14,597 nt of DNA, from contig NATF01000052.1 of assembly GCA_002085205.1 (NCBI GenBank), positions 1 through 14,597 on the forward strand, given 5' to 3'. Positions 1 to 6,247 of the stretch are shown here, one piece after another. The notes below the pieces were generated by a model. It was not told the origin of the DNA and did not search any database. It saw only the letters and a program-made list of their open reading frames with translations. The number at the start of each line of letters is the position of its first letter. Position 1 is the first letter of the stretch. The DNA is from Candidatus Cloacimonas sp. 4484_275 (GTDB lineage Bacteria; Cloacimonadota; Cloacimonadia; Cloacimonadales; TCS61). Position numbers and translations under genes: made by a program.

Positions 1-104
1 CAGAGCTAATCACTCCGATTGCGATGGAGAAAGGGCTTCGTTTTGCAATTCGCGAAGGCGGCAGAACTATCGGTGCGGGCGTCGTTAGCGAAGTTATTGA
101 CTAA
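1..104 (+). CDS. tuf: Elongation factor Tu, C-terminal end (partial)
   Basis: Only the last 33 codons are present; the reading frame begins at base 3 and ends with TAA at 102-104. The peptide contains ITPIAMEKGLRFAIREGG followed by RTIGAGVVSEVID, which is the highly conserved end of EF-Tu domain 3. EF-Tu is the GTPase that brings aminoacyl-tRNA to the ribosomal A site. The start and the GTPase domain lie outside the window. The stop is 12 bases before rpsJ, so the str-type gene tuf is directly joined to the S10 cluster and the two are probably co-transcribed. The family assignment is very secure. Confidence 0.97.
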   Translation, partial: ELITPIAMEKGLRFAIREGGRTIGAGVVSEVID

Positions 105-107
105 CGC

Positions 108-112
108 GGAGG
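108..112 (+). promoter_or_regulatory. Shine-Dalgarno site for rpsJ GTG start
   Basis: GGAGG lies four bases before the GTG at 117. The spacing is short but this is the only strong site, and it supports the GTG start of S10; no in-frame ATG occurs near the N-terminus. Confidence 0.75.
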
Positions 113-116
113 AACA

Positions 117-434
117 GTGGCAAATAATACTGAAAATAAAATTCGAATTAAATTGAAAGCGTACGATTTCCGTTTGTTGGATAAGTCCGTTGCCGAAATA
201 ATAAAAAATACCAGAAACACGGGAGCTAAAATCGTAGGGCCTATTCCTCTTCCTACGGAGAGAACATTATATACGGTTTTAAAATCTCCGCATGTGAATA
301 AAAAAGCCCAAAATCAGTTTGAAATGCTGGTTCATAAAAGATTAATCGATATTGTTAATCCGACTCCGCAGACGACGGGTGCGCTGAAAAAACTCAGCTT
401 ACCGGCTGGAGTGCATGTCGAAATTAAAGTTTAA
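117..434 (+). CDS. rpsJ: 30S ribosomal protein S10
   Basis: S10 sits in the head of the 30S subunit and, in well-studied bacteria, also partners NusB in transcription antitermination. The 105-residue product matches the usual length of about 102-105. It has the family core IRIKLKAYDFRLLDKS near residues 9-24, the GPIPLPT loop at about 41-47 and SPHVNKKA at about 57-64. The start is GTG, supported by GGAGG just upstream. It is the first ribosomal-protein gene after tuf. There is no room for an L4-responsive S10 leader between tuf and rpsJ (12 bases), so the gamma-proteobacterial type of S10 autoregulation is not expected here. Confidence 0.98.
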   Translation: MANNTENKIRIKLKAYDFRLLDKSVAEIIKNTRNTGAKIVGPIPLPTERTLYTVLKSPHVNKKAQNQFEMLVHKRLIDIVNPTPQTTGALKKLSLPAGVHVEIKV

Positions 435-445
435 GGGAGCCTGAA

Positions 446-1069
446 ATGGTTGGTTTAATCGGAAAAAAATTGGGAATGACTCAAATCTTTGACGCAAATG
501 GTCAATTGATTCCCGTGACTGTGATACAAGCAGGACCTTGCAGGATTATTCATAGAAAAACAAAAGAGAAACATGGTTATGATGCCATTTTGCTTGGCTT
601 TGAAGAAGTTGACGAAAAAAAAGTAAATAAACCGACACGCGGAAATTTCAAAAAACACAATTCTCCTGTTTTCAGGTATGTGAAAGAATTTCGTCTGAAA
701 GTTTATAAAGATATTGAAGAAGGCGAAGTTTTTGATGTGAACATGTTTCAGGAAAACGAGATGCTCAAAGTAACCGGAATTTCCAAAGGAAAAGGTTTTG
801 CCGGTGTCATGAAAAGACATGGTTTCAGAGGATTTAAGGCGTCGCATGGTGTTCACGAATCGTTCAGAGGTCCAGGTTCCATTGGACAATGTGCCACACC
901 TTCCCGTGTGTTTAAAGGGAAAAAACTTCCCGGTCACAAAGGGGTGGAAAAAGTCTCCGTAAAAAATTTGAAGGTAATAAAAGTTCTTCCGGAAAAAAAT
1001 CTTCTTCTTATTAAAGGTGCTGTTCCGGGACACAGAAACGGGATCGTCTATCTAAGAAAAGAGTTGTAG
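446..1069 (+). CDS. rplC: 50S ribosomal protein L3
   Basis: L3 is a primary 23S rRNA-binding protein that helps start 50S assembly and reaches towards the peptidyl-transferase centre. The 207-residue product has the normal length. It opens with GLIGKKLGMTQIF, has VTGISKGKGFAGVMKRHGF around residues 109-127, then GPGSIGQ and RVFKGKKLPGHKG, all hallmarks of L3. GGGAG precedes the ATG. It lies 11 bases after rpsJ and 13 before rplD, the standard S10-operon order. Nothing is missing compared with family members. Confidence 0.98.
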   Translation: MVGLIGKKLGMTQIFDANGQLIPVTVIQAGPCRIIHRKTKEKHGYDAILLGFEEVDEKKVNKPTRGNFKKHNSPVFRYVKEFRLKVYKDIEEGEVFDVNMFQENEMLKVTGISKGKGFAGVMKRHGFRGFKASHGVHESFRGPGSIGQCATPSRVFKGKKLPGHKGVEKVSVKNLKVIKVLPEKNLLLIKGAVPGHRNGIVYLRKEL

Positions 1070-1082
1070 TCAGGAGTCATAA

Positions 1083-1718
1083 ATGTTGGAAGTAACCAAA
1101 TATTCAATGCAGGGTGAAGAGATTGGCAAAGTTACTTTGCCGGAAACATTGTTTAATGTTCAATCAAAAAATCCCGATGCATTATTATATGAAGTGATTA
1201 ATATGTATCTTGCCAATCAGCGGCAAGGAACGAAAGCTGTAAAAAACAGAGCGGAAGTTCACGGAAGCAGTCGAAAATTATACAGACAAAAGGGAACCGG
1301 AAATGCCAGAGTCGGAAACATCCGAACCCCAATCAGAGTTGGTGGCGGAAACGCTTTTGGACCGAAACCGAAAGATTGGCATAAGAAAATTCCCAAAAAG
1401 AAAAAAAGATTGGCTTTAAAATTAGCTTTGACGCAAAGAGCGCAGAATAATCAGATTGTTGTTGTTGAGTCACTTCAATTTGATAAACCGGAAACGAAAA
1501 AGGCAAAAGTGCTATTGGAAAAAATAGTTCCGGAAAAAAGCAAAACCTTGCTTGTGATTGACGGGAACGATAAGATGATTATTAAATCATTCAACAATTT
1601 GCCAAAGGTTTCAATGGATAAAGCCGATTCAATTTATGCTTATGAAATTCTTAAATGCAATTTTTTGGTTTTGACTGAAGATGCTCTGAAAAAAATCGAG
1701 GAGGTTTTTGCATCATGA
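1083..1718 (+). CDS. rplD: 50S ribosomal protein L4
   Basis: L4 (L1e family) binds 23S rRNA and sends a loop into the peptide exit tunnel. The 211-residue product shows the tunnel-loop region SSRKLYRQKGTGNARVG, followed by a GGGNAFGPKP motif, both characteristic. The C-terminal globular half is complete. AGGAG lies upstream of the ATG. The stop overlaps the rplW start as ATGA, indicating translational coupling. In some bacteria L4 represses its own operon through the S10 leader; no such leader is visible here. Confidence 0.98.
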   Translation: MLEVTKYSMQGEEIGKVTLPETLFNVQSKNPDALLYEVINMYLANQRQGTKAVKNRAEVHGSSRKLYRQKGTGNARVGNIRTPIRVGGGNAFGPKPKDWHKKIPKKKKRLALKLALTQRAQNNQIVVVESLQFDKPETKKAKVLLEKIVPEKSKTLLVIDGNDKMIIKSFNNLPKVSMDKADSIYAYEILKCNFLVLTEDALKKIEEVFAS

Positions 1719-2002
1719 AAAACGCACGCGAAATAATCATTGCTCCTCTTATCACGGAAAAAAGCAATTTATTGAAAGAACATAACAATAGTTATGCTTT
1801 CAAGGTCGATATTGATGCCAACAAAGTTGAAATCAAAAATGCCATCGAAGAAATTTTCCATGTTAATGTTGAAAAGGTAAACACAATCAGACAACGAGGA
1901 AAAATAAAAAGAATGGGAAGATTCTCCGGTAAAAAAGCGGATTGGAAAAAGGCAATCGTTAAGCTGAAAAAAGGCGATACAATAGAGCTGACAGAAGTAT
2001 AA
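1715..2002 (+). CDS. rplW: 50S ribosomal protein L23
   Basis: L23 lies at the exit of the peptide tunnel and is a docking site for trigger factor and SRP. The 95-residue product has the family signature IIAPLITEKSNLL near residues 8-20 and the VEIKNAIEEIFHVNV segment at about 38-52. The ATG overlaps the rplD stop by four bases, and GGAGG in the end of rplD serves as its ribosome site. Length and order are normal. Confidence 0.98.
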   Translation: MKNAREIIIAPLITEKSNLLKEHNNSYAFKVDIDANKVEIKNAIEEIFHVNVEKVNTIRQRGKIKRMGRFSGKKADWKKAIVKLKKGDTIELTEV

Positions 2003-2017
2003 TTCAGGGAGATTTAA

Positions 2018-2848
2018 ATGGGAATTAAAAAATATAGACCTATAACTCCGACCTTGAGATATAAAACCGGTTATACTTTTGATGAAATAACCAAAAAGGA
2101 ACCGGAAAAATCTTTGATTGTTCCACTTCCTAAGAAAGCCGGAAGGAATAATCAGGGTCGTATAACTTGCAGACATCGCGGCGGTGGTCATAAAAGGCAT
2201 TACAGAATCATAGATTTCAAACGGAATAAGACCGATATTCCGGCAAAAGTTGCTGCTATCGAATATGATCCGAACCGAACATCCAGAATAGCATTATTGC
2301 ATTATGTGGACGGAGAAAAGCGTTATATTATTGCTCCTGCTGGAATTAAAGTCGGAGATACTCTTATGTCGGGAACAAAGGCGGAAATCAAAACAGGGAA
2401 TGCACTTCCTTTGGAAAGAATTCCTTTGGGAACAATCATTCACAATATCGAGTTCAAGCCTGGAAGAGGCGGACAAATAGCTCGCAGCGCCGGCAATTAC
2501 GGACAACTCGTTGCTAAAGAAGGCGACTGGGTTCATGTGAAAATGCCTTCCGGCGATGTTCATATTTTAAGAAAAGAATGTTTTGCTACCATTGGAAAGG
2601 TGGGAAATGCCGAACACAATGAAATTGTAATCGGGAAAGCCGGCAGAAAGCGTTGGCTCGGAATCAGACCGACTGTTCGCGGTGTTGCCATGAATCCTGT
2701 GGATCATCCGATGGGCGGCGGTGAAGCCAAAACTTCCGGAGGAGGACATCCTGTTTCTCCATGGGGAGTTCTCGCCAAAGGCGGTAAAACCAGAAAATTG
2801 CATAAGTATTCAAACAAATACATAATTAAATCAAAGAAGAAAAAATAA
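2018..2848 (+). CDS. rplB: 50S ribosomal protein L2
   Basis: L2 binds 23S rRNA domain IV, helps subunit joining and is needed for peptidyl-transferase activity. The 276-residue product is full length, with RITCRHRGGGHKRHYRIIDF at about residues 48-67, EYDPNRTSRIALLHY at 82-96 and RPTVRGVAMNPVDHP at 217-231. At residue 232 the usual second His of DHPHGGGE is Met (ATG at 2711), giving DHPMGGGE. From memory, Bacteroidota L2 also has Met here, so this looks like a lineage trait rather than damage. GGGAG precedes the ATG. Confidence 0.98.
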   Translation: MGIKKYRPITPTLRYKTGYTFDEITKKEPEKSLIVPLPKKAGRNNQGRITCRHRGGGHKRHYRIIDFKRNKTDIPAKVAAIEYDPNRTSRIALLHYVDGEKRYIIAPAGIKVGDTLMSGTKAEIKTGNALPLERIPLGTIIHNIEFKPGRGGQIARSAGNYGQLVAKEGDWVHVKMPSGDVHILRKECFATIGKVGNAEHNEIVIGKAGRKRWLGIRPTVRGVAMNPVDHPMGGGEAKTSGGGHPVSPWGVLAKGGKTRKLHKYSNKYIIKSKKKK

Positions 2849-2861
2849 GGATAGGTGAAGA

Positions 2862-3125
2862 ATGGCTCGTTCAATAAAAAAAGGACCATTTGTAGATAAG
2901 CATCTGGAGAAAAAAGTAGATGCGTTAAATGCAGAAAACAAGAAGCAGGTAATAAAAACTTGGTCGAGAAGATCAACGATTTTGCCGAAATTTGTTGAAC
3001 ATACTTTTGCAGTCTATAATGGTCGAAAATTTGTACCTGTGTATGTAACGGAAAACATGGTGGGTCATAAATTGGGAGAATTTTCTCCGACGAGAACTTA
3101 TCGCGGTCACAAAGTAAAAAAATAA
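2862..3125 (+). CDS. rpsS: 30S ribosomal protein S19
   Basis: S19 forms a complex with S13 in the 30S head and contacts the A-site finger and tRNA. The 87-residue protein shows the near-universal blocks ARSIKKGPFVD at the start, TWSRRSTILP at about 33-42, and MVGHKLGEFSPTRTYRGH near the end. It is slightly shorter than the 92 residues of E. coli S19 because the variable basic tail is short. It lies between rplB and rplV as expected. Confidence 0.98.
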   Translation: MARSIKKGPFVDKHLEKKVDALNAENKKQVIKTWSRRSTILPKFVEHTFAVYNGRKFVPVYVTENMVGHKLGEFSPTRTYRGHKVKK

Positions 3126-3153
3126 TAGTTAAATAGTATAGGGAGCTGAAGGA

Positions 3154-3513
3154 ATGGAAGCAATAGCAAGAGTTCGAAATTTAAGAGGCTCAGCAAGAAA
3201 GGCAAGGTTAGTTCTGGATTTAATTCGCGGCAAAACCGTGCCTGAAGCTCAGAAAATATTGCTTTTCTCAAAGAAAAGAGTGGCGGGAGATGTGGCAAAA
3301 CTTCTCAAGTCAGCAATCGCCAATGCAACCGTTAAGAAAGGCAAAATAGATATAGACAATATGATTGTTAGCACAGTATATGCCGACGACGGACCGATTA
3401 TGAAAAGATATCGACATCGTGCTCACGGTCGGGCAACCATCGTAAGAAGAAGAACCTGTCACATAACTCTGAAGATATTGGAAAAGGAGGAAAGCCGTGG
3501 GTCAGAAAGTTAA
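3154..3513 (+). CDS. rplV: 50S ribosomal protein L22
   Basis: L22 binds 23S rRNA and places a long beta-hairpin in the wall of the peptide tunnel. The 119-residue product begins with RVRNLRGSARKARLVLDLIRG, matching the conserved N-terminus, and carries the hairpin region DDGPIMKRYRHRAHGRAT near residues 77-94 followed by the HITLKI strand. GGGAG and AAGGA precede the ATG. The C-terminal 17 bases overlap the start of rpsC, so the short tail EESRGSES is encoded over the rpsC ribosome site and start. Confidence 0.98.
   Translation: MEAIARVRNLRGSARKARLVLDLIRGKTVPEAQKILLFSKKRVAGDVAKLLKSAIANATVKKGKIDIDNMIVSTVYADDGPIMKRYRHRAHGRATIVRRRTCHITLKILEKEESRGSES
3485..3490 (+). promoter_or_regulatory. Shine-Dalgarno site for rpsC GTG start
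   Basis: AGGAGG inside the end of rplV lies six bases before GTG at 3497, fixing the start of S3 at the conserved GQKVNPIGYR peptide and implying coupled translation with rplV. Confidence 0.85.
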
Positions 3514-4144
3514 TCCTATCGGTTATAGAATCGGCATTAACAAGAATACCGACTCTGTCTGGTTCGCAACGAAAGATGATTATATAAATAATCTTCATGA
3601 AGATTTGAAAATTAAAAAATATATCAAGAATCGTCTTCGAGAAGCGATGATTTCCAAAGTAACCATCGAGAGGAAAACAAAATCCGTTTCGATTGATGTT
3701 CATACGGGAAGACCCGGTCAGGTAATCGGGAGAAAGGGAGCCGAAATTGAAAAATTAAGAAGCGAACTTTCTATTCTTATAAATAAGAATCGAAAAAATC
3801 CTCTTAATGTGTTTGTGAATGTTCAAGAAATAAAAAAACCGGCTTTGGATGCTGTTTTGGTCGGAGAAGAGATAGGAAGACAACTTAAACAGCGAGTTTC
3901 TTTCCGAAGAGCAATGAAATTCGCCATCAGGAATGCCATGAGAAACGGAGCGGAAGGAATCAAAGTTCAATGTTCCGGTCGTCTCGGTGGAGCTGAAATG
4001 GCTAGAACCGAAAGATATCAGGAAGGCAGAACTCCGCTTCACACACTGAGAGCGGATATTGATTATGCATTGACGGAAGTTACCACAACTTACGGAATTA
4101 TCGGTATTAAGGTGTGGATTTACAAAGGCGATATTTTGAAATAA
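3497..4144 (+). CDS. rpsC: 30S ribosomal protein S3
   Basis: S3 lies at the mRNA entry tunnel of the 30S subunit, with S4 and S5, and contributes to helicase activity there. The 215-residue product begins GQKVNPIGYRIGI, has the KH type 2 GxxG loop in GRPGQVIGRKGAEIEKLR (about residues 71-88), and a complete C-terminal domain with QCSGRLGGAEMAR and RADIDYALTE. The start is GTG, overlapping rplV by 17 bases. The length is slightly below E. coli (233) because the variable tail is absent. Confidence 0.98.
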   Translation: MGQKVNPIGYRIGINKNTDSVWFATKDDYINNLHEDLKIKKYIKNRLREAMISKVTIERKTKSVSIDVHTGRPGQVIGRKGAEIEKLRSELSILINKNRKNPLNVFVNVQEIKKPALDAVLVGEEIGRQLKQRVSFRRAMKFAIRNAMRNGAEGIKVQCSGRLGGAEMARTERYQEGRTPLHTLRADIDYALTEVTTTYGIIGIKVWIYKGDILK

Positions 4145-4156
4145 GGAGATGCATCA

Positions 4157-4576
4157 ATGTTAGCCCCAAAAAAAGTTAAATATAGAAAGAGACAAAAAGG
4201 ACGCAGACGAGGACTTGCTTACCGCGGAAGCACAATTAGCTTCGGAGATTACGGAATCGTGGCAATGGAAGCGGGCTGGATCACCAGCAGGCAAATCGAA
4301 GCCGCACGTGTGGCGATTACCAGAAAAATGAAAAGATCCGGAAAACTTTGGATTCGAATTTTTCCCGATAAACCGATTACCAAAAAACCGGCTGAAACAA
4401 GAATGGGAAAAGGTAAAGGCGCTCCGGAATATTGGGTTGCAGTGGTTAAACCCGGAAGAATCATGTTTGAATACGAAGGAGTGAACCTTGATGTTGCCAA
4501 AGATGCCGCTCGCTTAGTAGGACACAAATTGCCTATAAAAGTTAAATTTATCGTGCGGGAAGGAGTGGAATCATGA
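4157..4576 (+). CDS. rplP: 50S ribosomal protein L16
   Basis: L16 binds 23S and 5S rRNA and helps accommodate tRNA in the A site. The 139-residue product carries YRKRQKGRRRG near the start, the signature WITSRQIEAARVAITR at about 41-56, IFPDKPITKKPAETRMGKGKG at about 68-88 and WVAVVKPGRIMFE. AAGGAG is upstream of the ATG. The stop overlaps the rpmC start (ATGA), the common L16-L29 coupling. No anomalies. Confidence 0.98.
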   Translation: MLAPKKVKYRKRQKGRRRGLAYRGSTISFGDYGIVAMEAGWITSRQIEAARVAITRKMKRSGKLWIRIFPDKPITKKPAETRMGKGKGAPEYWVAVVKPGRIMFEYEGVNLDVAKDAARLVGHKLPIKVKFIVREGVES

Positions 4577-4773
4577 AAATGTTAGAACTTCGTGAACTTA
4601 CAAACTCCGAACTTCAACAGAAATTACATGAAATGACGGAAGAATTGTTTAATCTCAGATTTCAAAAGGCAACTAATCGCCTGGAAAATCCGGCAAGGAT
4701 TAAGTTTGTCAAAAGAGATATCGCACGCATTAAGACACTTCTTACCGAAAGACAAAAAGAACAGCAGAAATAA
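4573..4773 (+). CDS. rpmC: 50S ribosomal protein L29
   Basis: L29 is a small two-helix protein beside the tunnel exit, close to L23. The 66-residue product has the ELRELTNSEL opening, EELFNLRFQKATNRLENPARI at about 23-43 and the final VKRDIARIKTLLTER helix. The first ATG overlaps the rplP stop by four bases. A second ATG two codons later (4579) could also be used; AAGGAG upstream fits either start, so the exact N-terminus is uncertain by two residues. Confidence 0.97.
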   Translation: MKMLELRELTNSELQQKLHEMTEELFNLRFQKATNRLENPARIKFVKRDIARIKTLLTERQKEQQK

Positions 4774-4782
4774 GAGGAAACA

Positions 4783-5034
4783 ATGAACGGAAGAAAAGTA
4801 AAAAAAGTCGGAGTCGTCGTCAGCGATAAGATGGATAAAACGATTGTCGTAAAAGTCGAACGACAGTTCAAACATCCTTTATACAAAAAAATAGTCAGAA
4901 GACATAAAAAATTCAAAGCTCATGATGAAAAAAACGAATGCAGAATCGGCGACACAGTACAGATTCAGGAAAGCAGACCTCTCAGTAAAGACAAAAGATG
5001 GGTTCTGAGCAAGATAATAGAAAGAAGAAAATAA
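4783..5034 (+). CDS. rpsQ: 30S ribosomal protein S17
   Basis: S17 is an OB-fold protein that binds 16S rRNA early in assembly. The 83-residue sequence shows KVGVVVSDKMDKTIVVKVER at about 8-27, HPLYKKIVRRHKKFKAHDE at about 31-49, and the RIGDTVQIQESRPLSKDKRW block, all family signatures. It ends the S10 part of the cluster, nine bases after rpmC and ten bases before rplN. Confidence 0.98.
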   Translation: MNGRKVKKVGVVVSDKMDKTIVVKVERQFKHPLYKKIVRRHKKFKAHDEKNECRIGDTVQIQESRPLSKDKRWVLSKIIERRK

Positions 5035-5044
5035 GGAGTTTGAA

Positions 5045-5377
5045 ATGATTCAAGCCCAGACAATGTTAAATGTTGCGGATAATTCCGGAGCCAAAAAAGC
5101 CATGTGTATCAAAGTGCTTGTGGTTATAGTTGCTGTTAAATCTGCAATTCCGAGAAGCAAAATAAAAAAAGGTTCGGTTGAAAGAGCCGTAATTGTTCGT
5201 ACACACAAAGAAATTCGTCGAAAAGACGGTTCTTATATCAGGTTTGAAGATAATGCCGCAGTAATGATCGATGAAAGAGGAGAGCCGAAAGCGACTCGTA
5301 TCTTCGGTCCGGTAGCTCGTGAATTAAGGGAAAAACATTATACCAAAATAATTTCCTTAGCACCTGAAGTTCTTTAG
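5045..5377 (+). CDS. rplN: 50S ribosomal protein L14, internally shortened
   Basis: L14 binds 23S rRNA, contacts L19 and forms an intersubunit bridge; it is also the RsfS binding site. The ends are intact: MIQAQTMLNVADNSGAKKAMCIKVL at 1-25 is conserved, as are IRRKDGSYIRFEDNA and RIFGPVARELREKHYTKI near the end. The product is only 110 residues against the usual 122. Leu25 is followed directly by VVIVAVKSAIP, where family members have a GGxxRRYAxxGD-type segment of about 12 residues between them. The frame is kept. This equals an in-frame loss of about 36 bases at 5119/5120, either a real deletion or an assembly error. AGGAG precedes the ATG. Confidence 0.95.
   Translation: MIQAQTMLNVADNSGAKKAMCIKVLVVIVAVKSAIPRSKIKKGSVERAVIVRTHKEIRRKDGSYIRFEDNAAVMIDERGEPKATRIFGPVARELREKHYTKIISLAPEVL
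5114..5125 (+). other. rplN: Junction of the missing L14 segment
   Basis: Codons Val24-Leu25 are followed at base 5120 by Val26-Val27. In L14 family members the conserved GG...RYA..GD loop lies exactly here. The size of the loss (about 12 codons) is inferred from the usual 122-residue length, not measured by alignment. Confidence 0.7.
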
Positions 5378-5380
5378 AGG
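5376..5380 (+). promoter_or_regulatory. Shine-Dalgarno site deciding the rplX start
   Basis: AGAGG over the rplN stop lies nine bases before ATG 5390. It supports the long form of L24. The in-frame TTG at 5381 touches this site and is therefore not a plausible start. Confidence 0.65.
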
Positions 5381-5389
5381 TTGATAATT

Positions 5390-5833
5390 ATGGAAAAAAA
5401 ACAAAAAGATACCAGAAAGAAAAAAAACACCAATAAAAAGTTTGGAAACAGGAAAAATACGAAGATGGCAAGTACCAGCCAGAAAAAGCTGAATATTCAT
5501 CATCGTAAGCATCATCACATGAATAAAATGCCGATCCGGAAAGGTGATTTTGTGATTGTTATCACCGGTCCTTACAAAGGTGTGAAGGGAAGAGTTCTGA
5601 AAGCTTTTCCGCAAACTCAACGAGTGATTGTGGAAAAAGTGAACTTCATTAAAAAACACACCAGACCGACTCAACAAAATCCGCAGGGAGCGATTATTGA
5701 AAAAGAAGCTCCTATTCATGTTTCCAATGTCATGCTTTTTAACGAAAAACTGAACGAAGTTACCAAAGCTGTTTATAAAACAGTCGGGAAAAATCGAGTT
5801 CGTATAGATAAGAAAACCGGAGATGAGATTTAA
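5390..5833 (+). CDS. rplX: 50S ribosomal protein L24 with basic N-terminal extension
   Basis: L24 is a KOW-domain protein that starts 50S assembly and sits near the tunnel exit. The conserved part begins at about residue 47 (MPIRKGDFVIVITGPYKG), continues through VEKVNFIKKHTRPTQQNPQG and ends in EAPIHVSNVMLF plus a short tail. The total is 147 residues against about 105 normally. Residues 1-43 are an extension with 13 Lys, 3 Arg and 5 His and no hydrophobic segment. I chose ATG 5390 because AGAGG lies upstream and the gap to rplN is 12 bases. Internal ATGs at 5465 (weak AGGA-like site), 5519 and 5528 would give shorter forms, and the last two lack a ribosome site. Family certain, start fairly likely. 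Confidence 0.95.
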   Translation: MEKKQKDTRKKKNTNKKFGNRKNTKMASTSQKKLNIHHRKHHHMNKMPIRKGDFVIVITGPYKGVKGRVLKAFPQTQRVIVEKVNFIKKHTRPTQQNPQGAIIEKEAPIHVSNVMLFNEKLNEVTKAVYKTVGKNRVRIDKKTGDEI

Positions 5834-5843
5834 GGAGTAGGGA

Positions 5844-6227
5844 ATGAATCGTCTGAGAGAAAAATATATCAAAGAAGCAATTCCCGCATTGATGAAACAT
5901 TTTGAATACAAAAATGTTCATCAGGTTCCCAAATTGGAGAAAATATCCATTAATATGGGAGTCGGAGCGGCGACACAGAACAAAGCCATCTTGGATAATG
6001 CGGTAAAGGAATTGACATTGATTGCCGGCAGAAAACCGATTATTACAAAGGCAAAAAAATCTATTTCCAATTTTAAATTGAGAACCGGAATGCCGATTGG
6101 ATGTAAAGTGACTTTACGCGGAGAAATCATGTATGAATTTTTGGATAGACTAATTAGTATTGTGATTCCCAGAATTCGTGATTTAAGAAGGAAAACAGCT
6201 TCTTCTGAATCTGGGCATGCCTTTTAA
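5844..6227 (+). CDS. rplE: 50S ribosomal protein L5, internally deleted and frameshifted
   Basis: L5 binds 5S rRNA in the central protuberance and touches P-site tRNA. Residues 1-113 are normal L5: MNRLREKYIKEAIPALM, QVPKLEKISINMGVG (28-42), AGRKPIITKAKKSI and MPIGCKVTLRGE. After IPRIRD (108-113) the sequence turns into LRRKTASSESGHAF and stops, giving 127 residues against about 179. The expected FRG, GRGNYxLG and FPEIDYD regions are absent. The true L5 C-terminus (EGKQLLLNLGMPFKK, then TAA) lies in the +1 frame at 6187-6234. This fits a deletion of about 149 bases near 6183-6186, not a single-base error. As written the gene encodes a truncated protein that is probably non-functional. AAGGAG lies upstream of the ATG. 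Confidence 0.93.
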   Translation: MNRLREKYIKEAIPALMKHFEYKNVHQVPKLEKISINMGVGAATQNKAILDNAVKELTLIAGRKPIITKAKKSISNFKLRTGMPIGCKVTLRGEIMYEFLDRLISIVIPRIRDLRRKTASSESGHAF

Positions 6228-6234
6228 AAAATAA
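6187..6234 (+). pseudogene. rplE: Out-of-frame remnant of the L5 C-terminus
   Basis: In the frame one base ahead of rplE, 15 codons read EGKQLLLNLGMPFKK followed by TAA at 6232-6234. This matches the usual L5 ending (EExRELLxxxGMPF). It is not a separate gene; it is the far side of the deletion in rplE. A stop (TAA 6184-6186) directly precedes it in this frame. Confidence 0.85.
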
Positions 6235-6236
6235 TT

Positions 6237-6241
6237 AGGAG
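6237..6241 (+). promoter_or_regulatory. Shine-Dalgarno site for rpsN TTG start
   Basis: AGGAG six bases before TTG at 6248; it fixes the start of S14 at the conserved peptide (M)AKKSLI. Confidence 0.85.
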
Positions 6242-6247
6242 AATATT

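Noticed and set aside
455..1033. Long open frame on the minus strand opposite rplC (192 codons)
   Set aside because: It is the Phe/Ser-rich mirror of a Lys/Glu-rich gene, has no ribosome site or recognisable motif, and lies wholly opposite a certain L3 gene.
5381..5389. TTG start for L24 three codons upstream
   Set aside because: It abuts the AGAGG ribosome site, leaving no spacing; ATG 5390 is correctly placed.
5357..5911. Long minus-strand frame opposite rplX and the start of rplE (184 codons)
   Set aside because: It spans three plus-strand gene edges and shows only Phe/Ser/Asn-rich mirror composition; no family features.
6170..6234. Single-base sequencing error as cause of the rplE frameshift
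   Set aside because: Correcting one base rejoins the C-terminal end but does not restore the roughly 50 missing residues, so a large deletion is required.
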